Origin: Palsa-1188 sp050010575
GTDB taxonomy: Bacteria; Bacillota; DSM-12270; Thermacetogeniales; Thermacetogeniaceae
NCBI GenBank assembly: GCA_050010575.1
Contig: JBEKKU010000029.1
Location: 1 to 20,434, forward strand
Direction of reading: 5' to 3'
DNA: 20,434 bases
Numbering within the stretch: position 1 is the first letter of the stretch; every line of letters starts with the position of its first letter. Shown here in pieces: positions 7,742 to 15,900 of this stretch. The notes below the pieces were generated by a model. It was not told the DNA's origin and did no database searches. It was given only the letters and a program-made list of their open reading frames with translations. The position numbers were made by a program, and so were the translations under genes.

Positions 7742-8416
7742 CTATCGTTGAACTTGGATCAACCAATCATCATTGATGAAGGAACCGTTATTCTGAGTGA
7801 CTGTATTTCGATCAATTATTATCCCAGGAAAGCCCGCAAACGCTGTTGTGGCATTTTCATAATCAATCAACGTCTGCGTCATGCCCACTTCTACTCCTGA
7901 GGGCGAACCTTCGTCTACGGCCATGATCCTGTAGGTGCAAGGCCCTTCCGGCTTAGCGTGCCGGCGGCGTGAATCCTCAGGTGTCCTGGTTACCACGAGA
8001 GCCTTTCCCCCCGGTTTTAACGCCCTGTGGATTTCATCCACAGTTTTATAGAATCTTTCCATAGGTAGATAGTTTAAAACCCCGCAGCAGATGACCCCGT
8101 CAAAAGACTGGTCGGGAACATTCAAATTATCCGCCTCGGATACGAACGTTTCGATAGTCAGGCCCTCCCTGTCAGCTCTACGCCGGGCTTCTCTGATGCC
8201 CACCTCTGAAAAATCACAGGCTGTCACTGCGTACCCTTCCCTGGCTAAAAAAATAGAGTGTCTACCGGCGCCACACCCCAAATCCAGCAATTTGAAATTC
8301 CTGGCCCCACTGCGAGGAAAATTTCTGAAAGTCCACTGAACCACGATTTCGCTCGGATACACCGGGCAAAATCTGGGCTCATTATGAAGTTCATCCCATT
8401 TCTCTCTGATATCCAT
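7742..8416 (-). CDS. Class I SAM-dependent methyltransferase
   Basis: A 224-residue class I methyltransferase. Motif I is clear (LLDLGCGAGRHSIFLA), followed by an acidic strand end in VTACDFSEVGI and FDGVICCGVLNYLP, which resembles motif II/IV, then ALKPGGKALVV (motif III). I prefer ATG 8416 (MDIREKWDELH), with GGAGTG nine bases upstream and a normal family N-terminus. The frame extends to a GTG at 8470 that overlaps the pseG stop codon (TAGTG), which could couple translation but has no good ribosome binding site. It lies in the pse operon between pseG and the WbqC-like gene. Methylation of a sugar hydroxyl or amino group in the glycan is plausible. The acceptor cannot be told from sequence; small-molecule or protein targets remain possible. 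Confidence 0.85.
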   Translation of the reverse strand: MDIREKWDELHNEPRFCPVYPSEIVVQWTFRNFPRSGARNFKLLDLGCGAGRHSIFLAREGYAVTACDFSEVGIREARRRADREGLTIETFVSEADNLNVPDQSFDGVICCGVLNYLPMERFYKTVDEIHRALKPGGKALVVTRTPEDSRRRHAKPEGPCTYRIMAVDEGSPSGVEVGMTQTLIDYENATTAFAGFPGIIIDRNTVTQNNGSFINDDWLIQVQR

Positions 8417-8469
8417 ACCATAATTCACTCCAATCATATTTGAACTTTGGCAACATTTATTGGGCAACA

Positions 8470-9561
8470 CTACTGGAAGCTTTCAGTTCTGCCTCCCAGC
8501 ACCAGGTCCCGGATCGCTCCAGCGCATCTTTTTGCCCCGCAACCATCGACCAGTTGTTGGCCTCTTCTGGACATGGCAAATCGTTGATCGTAATCGACGG
8601 CCAGTTCATTGACCGCTTCAATAAGAGTCTTTATCTCTTCGGGTGCTTGCTTTTTTTCTTTTGGCGACTGCATGTTGTTTGCAGTTCCAACCCTGTCGTG
8701 CAAGAAGGGCTCCGTATAATTTCCAAAATACCGTATGCATCCTGCTTTGCCCAACGCCCCGGCGGATGGCGCCTGATTATCGGAGATCGAAATTGCTACC
8801 GCAGGCAGCCCTGTGGCGCAAAGTTCGTATAGAGTGGAGCCTCCCGCGCTCACGGCCAGATCTGCCCACTGCATCAGGAGAGCCATCTCCGGGTCTGCCA
8901 CCAACTCGATCTCTGATCCCAGCCCCGCTGCCATCTGATGCGCCAACCACCGTTCGATGCTGCCGCCGTTGGTGAATTGTGGCCCGATCACTGCTTTGAT
9001 GTGCAGACCTGAATCTGATAGTTCTTCAAGGATCGAGGGCATGAGGCCGAGAGGATCGCTGCCGCCGAGCGTGACCATCAGCTTTTGAGCGCGGCGGGCA
9101 ATAGTCTTCGCCTGGCAGTTGCCGAATGCAGGGCGCAGCAGGGCGTACTTTGTTCCCAACAGCAGCTTTTTATCCGGAACATAGTTCAGCGCCGGAGCCG
9201 TGATGTTGCCGTTGATCAACAGGTCGGCCGACAAATAGCGGGTGTTCATGTCGTCAATGACGACCAGGGAAGCCGCCCTGCTCTTGATCGCAGCCAACTC
9301 TTCGCTGGAGATCGTGTAGCTGTCAACGATCACCGCCAAGGGCTGGCGGCTTTCGATGGCAGCGACAAAGCCGCTCTCATCCCCCAGGGGCAAGAAATCA
9401 AACCCCGCATCAAGGATCATTTTTCTTACCACGGTGTTAGGACGCGATAAGAAGCCGACAGGCAGGGCCAACGCCGCGGCCAATGCCAGGCAGCGGATGA
9501 TGTGCCCCATGCCGATATCCGGCCCGCCATCGGCACGAAACAGGATATAATCATTGACCAT
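8470..9561 (-). CDS. pseG: PseG-type UDP-sugar hydrolase
   Basis: A 363-residue GT-B-like hydrolase. It would remove UDP from UDP-2,4-diacetamido-2,4,6-trideoxy-beta-L-altropyranose, freeing the sugar for PseI. The N-terminal YILFRADGGPDIGMGHIIRC holds the GxGHxxR motif with the catalytic-region histidine. Later come VVIDDMNTR, LLLGTKYALLRPAF, VTLGGSDPLG and SAGGSTLYELCATGLP, the last two forming the nucleotide-binding signature. ATG 9561 gives a short lead-in to the first strand as in known PseG; an upstream ATG at 9579 would add six residues. Either start overlaps the end of pseF, so translation is coupled. Family members can carry a fused acetyltransferase, but here the C-terminal part after the nucleotide-binding domain is only about 100 residues and shows no GNAT motif. 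Its sps counterpart is spsG. Confidence 0.92.
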   Translation of the reverse strand: MVNDYILFRADGGPDIGMGHIIRCLALAAALALPVGFLSRPNTVVRKMILDAGFDFLPLGDESGFVAAIESRQPLAVIVDSYTISSEELAAIKSRAASLVVIDDMNTRYLSADLLINGNITAPALNYVPDKKLLLGTKYALLRPAFGNCQAKTIARRAQKLMVTLGGSDPLGLMPSILEELSDSGLHIKAVIGPQFTNGGSIERWLAHQMAAGLGSEIELVADPEMALLMQWADLAVSAGGSTLYELCATGLPAVAISISDNQAPSAGALGKAGCIRYFGNYTEPFLHDRVGTANNMQSPKEKKQAPEEIKTLIEAVNELAVDYDQRFAMSRRGQQLVDGCGAKRCAGAIRDLVLGGRTESFQ

Positions 9562-10300
9562 ACTTTTTCTGTTCCACATGCTCGTTGATCTCAGGCCAAT
9601 CTGGGTGCTCTGCCAACAAGTCCAGTATATCCTCCAAGCTAAACTCCGGCTGGCGGGGATACAATGCCCCGATGATCCTGCCGATCAGCTCGAAATCGTC
9701 TTCGGTATCCACCGTCCACCGGTGCCGGCTCTGATCTTCCCGGTAGGAAACGTTGGCCAGCCGGTAGCGCCGGTCATTCCGGTAGATAAAAGGCGTCACA
9801 TGCTCACGGTCCGGCTCTGCGGTTGCCTCCGAGTGCGCCTCGCTCAACGCTCTGAACGAGAACGCCTCCGTGTCCATGCCGCGCGGGTAGGTTCTGGCAA
9901 GGGTGTTGGCAACGTAATCGTATTGCTGTCGATGGTCGAGATAGAATGCTATGACTCCGTCGACCACCTGTGGATCGATGACTGGGCAGTCTGACGTGAC
10001 TCGCACGATCAGATCCGCCCCGAATGTTGCTGCCGCTCCGTAATATCTTGCCAGCACATCGAACTCGGGGCCGCGATAAGAATGAACAGACAGCCGGTTG
10101 CACAGATCGATGATCGGCTGATCGCCGTCGTTGATGGTGGTAGCTACGATAATCCCGTCGGCCAGCCTGACGCGCCTTAACCTCTCGATCTGATACTCCA
10201 ACAGAGGCTTGCCTAGCACGGTTTTCAGCACCTTGCCCGGCAGCCTGGTCGAATTCATCCGGGCCTGAACAACAATGGCTGACTTCATCTGCGGCATCAT
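9551..10300 (-). CDS. pseF: CMP-pseudaminic acid cytidylyltransferase, SpsF/PseF-type
   Basis: A 249-residue nucleotidyltransferase of the CMP-NeuAc synthetase/SpsF family. It would activate pseudaminic acid with CTP as the last cytoplasmic step before glycosyl transfer. IVVQARMNSTRLPGKVLKTV is the nucleotide-binding loop, IIVATTINDGD and LIVRVTSDCPVIDP carry the expected metal and sugar site residues, and HRWTVDTEDDFELI is the usual C-terminal signature. The form is the short SpsF type common in Firmicutes. It is the first gene of the minus-strand operon. ATG 10300 and ATG 10288 are both possible starts and neither has a strong ribosome binding site. The 86 bases upstream hold no convincing sigma-A or sigma-K promoter; a TAATAT box at about 10328-10333 on the minus strand has no good -35 partner. 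Confidence 0.9.
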   Translation of the reverse strand: MMPQMKSAIVVQARMNSTRLPGKVLKTVLGKPLLEYQIERLRRVRLADGIIVATTINDGDQPIIDLCNRLSVHSYRGPEFDVLARYYGAAATFGADLIVRVTSDCPVIDPQVVDGVIAFYLDHRQQYDYVANTLARTYPRGMDTEAFSFRALSEAHSEATAEPDREHVTPFIYRNDRRYRLANVSYREDQSRHRWTVDTEDDFELIGRIIGALYPRQPEFSLEDILDLLAEHPDWPEINEHVEQKKYGQ

Positions 10301-10382
10301 TAAGGATCATAAGCCCCCGCTTCGCACTAATATTATGTGCATGGCTTTTTCTAAGACGAAAGGCCTTGTTTCATTGTTTTTT

Positions 10383-10396
10383 CCGGCTAGTGCCGG
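10383..10396. repeat. Short hairpin at the end of the coat-like paralog A
   Basis: CCGGC and GCCGG flank TAGT. The stop codon of paralog A lies inside the loop. On the minus strand it is followed by A residues, not T, so it is not an ordinary intrinsic terminator for the operon above it. It could mark mRNA processing between the coat-like pair and the pse operon. Confidence 0.4.
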
Positions 10397-11514
10397 TAAG
10401 GAACAGCTGGTTTTTCCGGGATGTAAAACGGGGAACTGGCCCCAGGGGGGAATACCCATCCCGGGGCCTGCCCGCTGATGGCAGCGCCGGCATCTGGCGG
10501 GGCGCCATGCCAGTGTCCGGGAGACGTCGTGTGCGCTCCGGGTGGGTCACTTGACGGGCGCGGCGGCGGGACCTCCTGGCCAAAGGTTTTCCAGAGACCG
10601 GGCCGGCTCGGTATCTGACCGAGGGCAATCTGATTAAGCGACACCGGCGCAGGGGGTGGCAGGGTCACTTGTGCCTTTTCCGTTGCCTGAACCGCCACTT
10701 CCTGCCCGGGCTTTATCTCCCCGTGTTCGCGGATGATTCTCTGCACAAGCTCCTCCAGCATTGCCTGGTCTACCATCCGTGGCGCATCTTGCTCCGCCGG
10801 CTCATTTTCACCAGTGATCCTTCCAGACGCATCAGACAGTGATTCTGCCTCTGCCCCGGTCCCGGATGGCCGGGAAGAGATCTCCCCCCGTTCCCTTTCG
10901 CGGCGCTGGATCATCTGCAGCGCCAGGTCTGCCAGCGCATCCAGGCTGATGGTGATCTCTTCGTCCTTTTTGACAGCCTCTGTCTTTTTTACTTCCAGCA
11001 AGCTGTCCCTTTGTCCACATCTATCCCCATCCTGGGCTTGGGCAGCCAGGCATCTTACCGGAACGGCTTCCTGTGGCAAGGCGACCTCTATGGTGATCTT
11101 CCCCTCTACCTGGACTTCCACCCAGGTCAGGTCCGAGATCATGCTTTTCACCAGATCCCAGAATTTCAGTTTTGACGGCTTACCGGCTCTGATCCGGACC
11201 TGCAACGGAGCGCTGATATGGACCTGCACTTGCAGGGCTTGCGCATAAAAACTGGAAACGCCTGTCTTAAGCGGTATTGGCTCGGCAAAAACACGGTTTA
11301 TGACCTCGGTGTGGTACACATCCTCGGAGCCATCCTCTTGATAGCATAAAACGAGGTCGTAATCCCCAAAGACCAGGACCATTTCATCGGTGAGCAGTTC
11401 GCCAAATAGGACCGCGTTGGCGATCCTGCCCACAATAGGGTAGTTAGCAAGAATGGCGTTGAATGACGAGCAGAAATTCTTATTGACGGAGGTGGCAATT
11501 TGTGTTGACAACAC
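10387..11514 (-). CDS. Spore-coat-like protein, paralog A (proline-rich tail)
   Basis: A 375-residue protein not assigned with certainty. The first 200 or so residues are about 85% identical by eye to paralog B, immediately upstream in the operon. Within this head, LVFGDYDLVLCYQEDGSEDV followed by HTEVINRVFAEPIPL recalls the GYYD...V.Y...T.V...V.KL pattern of CotE-type coat morphogenetic proteins, a weak resemblance. DEEITISLDALADLALQMIQ is conserved in both copies. The tail is unique: a charged stretch and then a proline/glycine/histidine-rich segment from about residue 285 (VPPPRPSSDPPG, GHWHGAPPDAG). There is no signal peptide. I chose GTG 11514 because its upstream AAAGGATGG and following TTGTCAAC align base for base with the start of paralog B; an in-frame ATG at 11562 lacks that support. 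Transcription probably comes from the promoter before paralog B. Confidence 0.75.
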   Translation of the reverse strand: MLSTQIATSVNKNFCSSFNAILANYPIVGRIANAVLFGELLTDEMVLVFGDYDLVLCYQEDGSEDVYHTEVINRVFAEPIPLKTGVSSFYAQALQVQVHISAPLQVRIRAGKPSKLKFWDLVKSMISDLTWVEVQVEGKITIEVALPQEAVPVRCLAAQAQDGDRCGQRDSLLEVKKTEAVKKDEEITISLDALADLALQMIQRRERERGEISSRPSGTGAEAESLSDASGRITGENEPAEQDAPRMVDQAMLEELVQRIIREHGEIKPGQEVAVQATEKAQVTLPPPAPVSLNQIALGQIPSRPGLWKTFGQEVPPPRPSSDPPGAHTTSPGHWHGAPPDAGAAISGQAPGWVFPPGASSPFYIPEKPAVPYRH

Positions 11515-11553
11515 AATCCCATCCTTTCTTTGCACGCTGTTTATTTCCGCCCC

Positions 11554-11572
11554 TAGCGGCAACCTGCCGCTA
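11554..11572. repeat. Hairpin between the two paralogs
   Basis: TAGCGGCA and TGCCGCTA pair perfectly around a three-base loop in the 70-base gap between paralogs B and A. No T tract follows on the minus strand, so it is more likely an mRNA-stability or processing structure, or a partial attenuator, than a full terminator. Confidence 0.5.
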
Positions 11573-11584
11573 ACATCGAGGCCC

Positions 11585-12550
11585 TCAGCTCAATTTTTTA
11601 GGGGCGCCGACGCCGGCTGTTTTAACCGGCGGTTTATTGGGTATCCCACCTATGGGCCTTGATGCAAGCAGAACTTGCATTGTTTTTTCGTCAAATCCAA
11701 GCTTCTCGTAATACTTCATGATCTCTGGCGGGATAAGCCCATCACTTTTTGCAGCATGAGAAACAGCGGTGCTGGCACTTCCCTGGTTTTCTTTAGAAGT
11801 ATCCGATAAAGGAACTGCAATGGAGGTTTGATTAGCCACGGTTTTCTGGTCGCCCTGCGACGCCTCCTGGGAAACAGCCTCCTTAGCCCTCTCTGTCTCG
11901 TCGTATTGAATAATTTCCTGGGCACTCTCTGCCTCGTGGCGCTGGATAATCTGCAGCGCCAGGTCCGCCAGCGCATCCAGGCTGATGGTGATCTCCTCAT
12001 CCTTTTTGACAGCCTCTGTCTCTTTGTCTTCCGGTAGGCTGTCCCCCCGTTCGCAGCTATCCCCATCCTGGGATTGGGCATCCAGGCGTCTTGCCGGAAC
12101 GGCTTCCTGTGGCAAGGCGACCTCTACAGTGATCTTCCCCTCTACCTGAACTTCCACCCAGGTCAGGTCGTAGATCATGCTTTTCACCAGATCCCAAAAT
12201 TTGAATTTTGACGGCTTGACGGCCCTGATCCGGGCCTGCAGCGGGCTGCTGACATAGACCTGCACCGGCAAGGCTTGTGCATAGGAACTGGAAACGCTTC
12301 TCTTAAGCGGTATTGTCTCGGCAAAAACACGGTTGATGACCTCGGTGTGGTACACATCCTCGGAGCCATCCTCTTGATAGCACAAGACGAGGTCGTAATC
12401 GCCGAACACCAGGACCGCCCCATCGGTAAGCAGTTCGCCAAACAGGACCGTATTGGCGATCCTGGCCGCAACAGGGTGGTTGGCAAGGATCATGTTGAAT
12501 GACGAGCGGAAAGTTTTATTGATCGAGGGAGCAAAATGCGTTGACAGCAT
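11585..12550 (-). CDS. Spore-coat-like protein, paralog B
   Basis: A 321-residue paralog of protein A. The head (about residues 1-205) is shared, including the GDYDLVLCYQEDGSED block, KFKFWDLVKSMIYDLTWVEV and the DEEITISLDALADLAL segment. The tail differs completely: an EIIQYDETERAKEAVSQEAS stretch likely to be helical, a Ser/Thr-rich linker, then IPPEIMKYYEKLGFDEKTMQ and a proline/lysine-rich end. There is no signal peptide or membrane segment. ATG 12550 follows AAAGGGTGGAG, which aligns with the start region of paralog A; a GTG three codons earlier is possible. A sigma-K-type promoter match lies 80-110 bases upstream. A spore-coat scaffold role of CotE or SPOCS type is my inference; family membership would need a profile search. 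Confidence 0.75.
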   Translation of the reverse strand: MLSTHFAPSINKTFRSSFNMILANHPVAARIANTVLFGELLTDGAVLVFGDYDLVLCYQEDGSEDVYHTEVINRVFAETIPLKRSVSSSYAQALPVQVYVSSPLQARIRAVKPSKFKFWDLVKSMIYDLTWVEVQVEGKITVEVALPQEAVPARRLDAQSQDGDSCERGDSLPEDKETEAVKKDEEITISLDALADLALQIIQRHEAESAQEIIQYDETERAKEAVSQEASQGDQKTVANQTSIAVPLSDTSKENQGSASTAVSHAAKSDGLIPPEIMKYYEKLGFDEKTMQVLLASRPIGGIPNKPPVKTAGVGAPKKLS

Positions 12551-12907
12551 GCTCTCCACCCTTTCTCATAACGTGAATATCAAGAGCCTGTCTCCCTGCC
12601 TTAAGTCGGCATCATACAAGGTGCTCTTTATTACGATATGTCGATCTGGTGGTAAAAGTTCTCCCTAATTAAAACCTCAAGCCAACCGCCTCAACAACAA
12701 TTCAACAATCTCCGTGAACAGGCACGTGATTTTGTCAAGTAGCGGATCGAATGCCGGCTGAATAATATAACATTGGCAACTAATGGAAGCACATAGCATT
12801 ATTCGTCTCATACAACCAGCGCCGGAGTCTTTCTGCCAGGACGCTGCGATCGAACACCTGCCTTACGCTGCCATGATTGACATTTTACTTAGGGAGTGAG
12901 AATAATC
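12551..12907. other. Divergent intergenic region between paralog B and the giant DUF11 gene
   Basis: This 357-base region holds the minus-strand sigma-K-like promoter at 12632-12660. On the plus strand the best mother-cell-like candidate for the giant gene is CATACAAC at 12809-12816 with CACA at 12790-12793, a 15-base spacing. It fits sigma-K or sigma-E only partly. TTAGGGAGTGAG (12889-12900) is the ribosome binding region of the giant gene. No small gene is convincing. Confidence 0.5.
12632..12660 (-). promoter_or_regulatory. Predicted sigma-K-type promoter for the paralog B-A operon
   Basis: On the minus strand AACT (12660-12657), a 16-base spacer and CATATCGTA (12640-12632) match mACm-N16-CATAnnnTA except for the last, degenerate -35 position. 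Transcription would start near 12625, about 75 bases before ATG 12550. Confidence 0.5.
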
Positions 12908-15900
12908 ATGCCTATAGCTCCATCTGATTTTCTGGTTTCTCTTGCGCCGGTACCCTTGCAGGCGGTCATCGGCTTCAATACCACCGGCACGCTGAGCTTT
13001 AGCAACACCAATCTGGTTGACAAGGCCTACAACCTCACGATCGTGGCCACGATTCCGGATGGGGTTTCCTTTGCCTCTGCCGCCCTGCCGCCAACTCAGA
13101 TTGTCAATAATCCGGACGGAACAATTACCTTGAGCTGGATTAATATCAAGGACTTGGCCCCCCACGAACTTAATTACCAGTTTGCCATCACCCTGCACAG
13201 TGATGATATTTTCCGTGCTACCGGATTGCCTGTGCCCTTTGATACGCCCCTGGCCGCCGTCAATGTGGCAGCAACGGTGGATACGCTGCCCCGCGGCAAC
13301 GATAACCCGGGGAATATAAAAATAACCAAAACCGCAACCTCCAACTTCATTCCCTTAAGATATAGTCTCGTTAAATCCGGGCCCGGCAAGATGCCCAAGG
13401 GAGCCGGACTGCTCGCACCCCCCACCGTGCCGCGCTGGCCTTATAACTATACCTTGACCGTACAAAATAACATCCGTGTGGCCAGCACAGTCACCCTGGT
13501 AGACAACCTGCCCAACGGCATCCGTTACCTGGACAGCCTGACGGTGAGCGGTCCTGACGCCGTAACTTTAAGCGCCCCTACAGTAATTGCGCCGCCTGCC
13601 CAGAATTTCGTCACCTTAAACTGGGGCACGGTGACCCTCTCTCCCCTATCGACCAATGTCATTACCTTTCAGGTGGCGATCTGGGATAACTTTACGGTAG
13701 GCGGAGTGGAAAACAACGGCAGCCGCATCACTCATATGACACCCTTGCTAAACAGCGCCACCCTTAACGGTTTATCCGGCCCGGTCACCTCCACCCTGAC
13801 AACCGACGCTATGGACGCTACGATAGACAAGAGCGTGGCATCCAACAGCACGGATGTAGGCATCACGAACACCTATTCCCTGGTGTACAAAATCAATCAG
13901 TACGATCCTGTCAATGATTTCACCATCACCGACACGCTCAGCGACGGGCAAAGCTTCATCTCCGGAACCCCTTACCCTGATGCCGTTACCGTGGTGAGCG
14001 GAGTGACTACCCTGGTCTGGCACATCGGCCACCTGCCAACCGGCGCCCAGGGAACGATCAGCTTTTCCTCTCTAACCGATCCCAATTATGTCAGTCCGCC
14101 CGGTCCGGTAAGCGCAGGGGACAATCTGACGAACAACGTATCCGCCAACGGCACCAACGCCGATTTCGGCACTGCCACACCGGACAGTTCCGGGGTCACC
14201 TTAACGGTAGCCACCCCCACCATGACTAAACAGGTCCTCAATTATTTCTACAAGAACGGCACTCCCAAAGGCTACAGCGTAGCCGCCCCCGGCGACCTGA
14301 TTGAATTCAGGCTAACTTATGATGCTTCCACAATTAATGCTTCTCAGCTAGGTATCTTAATCGATGATTTCTTCCCTTATAATATGGGCCCGCTCACCGG
14401 CATCCCGATCACCTACGGCGGAACGGCACCGGCGCCGCCACCTCCGGCTACCATAGATCCACACGGTTTGCGCTGGACTCTGGGCACCCTGCCAGGCAAC
14501 AGCACCTTCATCGCTACCTTCCAAGTGCCGGTGGAAAACGTCAGCTTTGTGGGCAGTCTGAATAACTTGGGCAAATTATCCGGCAATAATAGCGCCGGAC
14601 TGGCCTATAGCGCTCGCGACCAGGTGGCCATCGCTTTCGGTGCACCGAATATCACTTTGAATAAAACTGTCACCGGGCCTGACGTCAATGCCATTAAGGC
14701 GGGAGAAACTTACACCTACAGCATTACCATCGCCAACCCGGAAGACGTCAACAACACCACCGTTGATGCTTTTGACATCGACCTTACGGACGTTATTCCC
14801 CCCGGGCTAACCTACGTTCCCGGCAGCATCAGCGCCAGCGGCAGCGGGACGTTTAACCCTCCTGCAGTCATCGGACAGAATGTGTCCCTGCACATCCTGA
14901 AATTAGCGCCGGCAGGCATTTTAACCCTGACGTATAGCGTGACGGTCGACCCCGGTGTCCCAGCCGGCGGCGTCTTCACCAACAACGCCAACAGTACCAA
15001 TCCCTACTCCCAGCCCTTTTCCGGTTCCGGTGATTTTCAATACTCCGGGCAAAACCGTCACGCGGAAACCACCCTGCGTTCCAAGAGTGTGATCCTGGCC
15101 AAAACCCCCAGTCCCGTGTTTGCCAAGATCGGAGATACAGTCACCTATATCATCACGGCCACCGTCCCCCAGGGTACCAGCGTCTATAACCTGCAGGTAG
15201 TGGACACTTACCCGTCTGCCACCCAACTGTATCAGGATAATGCCACGAAGGATGGCTTGCCGGTCACTCCCATGGTTGTTCCCGGAACAGTCACCTTCCC
15301 TGTCGTACCGTTGATCGCGGCGATCGGCAGTGATGTCAGTGTCACTTACACCTTTGATATCCGGGTCACCGGCGGGACGCATCTGCCGCCGTATATCGAC
15401 AACCAGAACGACAGCGCCACCGTCTCCTGGGAGCTGTCTCCCGGCGTCCCCGCCACTCCTGTGACCGTAACCGTTCCCTTGCAGGTGCGCACTCCCCATC
15501 TGGCCGGACGGAAGGAACAACGCAACGTTACCACAGGCAGTATCTTCACCGCCTTAAATGTCCAGTACAGCCCCGGGGATACGGTGGCCTACCGGATCAA
15601 CCTGACCAACGACGGGGCGGAAACTGCTTTTAATACCGTGCTCACAGATATTCTGAATCCGCTGCTGGCCTTCAATACCGGTTCATTCTCCGCCACCCTG
15701 GGCACACCCAGCTTCGCCGCCGGCACTGTTACCTGGAACATCCCCCAGATTTCGGCCGGAGCCACGGCTACCCTGATTTTTACCGCCACCACCCTGCCCG
15801 GTGTCGCTGCCGGAGGCAATGTCCCGGATTTCGCTTCCTTTGATTATTTCACCAACAATAACGGTTTCCAGATCGGCTATTTCAATAATCTGACCAACAC

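Noticed and set aside
9554..9994. Plus-strand frame opposite pseF, and the one at 9085-9450 opposite pseG
   Set aside because: Complementary-strand shadows of clear Pse enzymes, with no ribosome binding site and no family motif.
10383..10396. Intrinsic terminator between paralog A and pseF
   Set aside because: On the transcribed minus strand the hairpin is followed by A residues rather than T, and the stem is only five pairs.
12567..12620. CATAACGTG (12567) and CATACAAG (12613) on plus as promoter -10 boxes for the giant gene
   Set aside because: Neither fits the sigma-K consensus fully, no spaced -35 partner is present, and they lie about 300 bases from the start codon.
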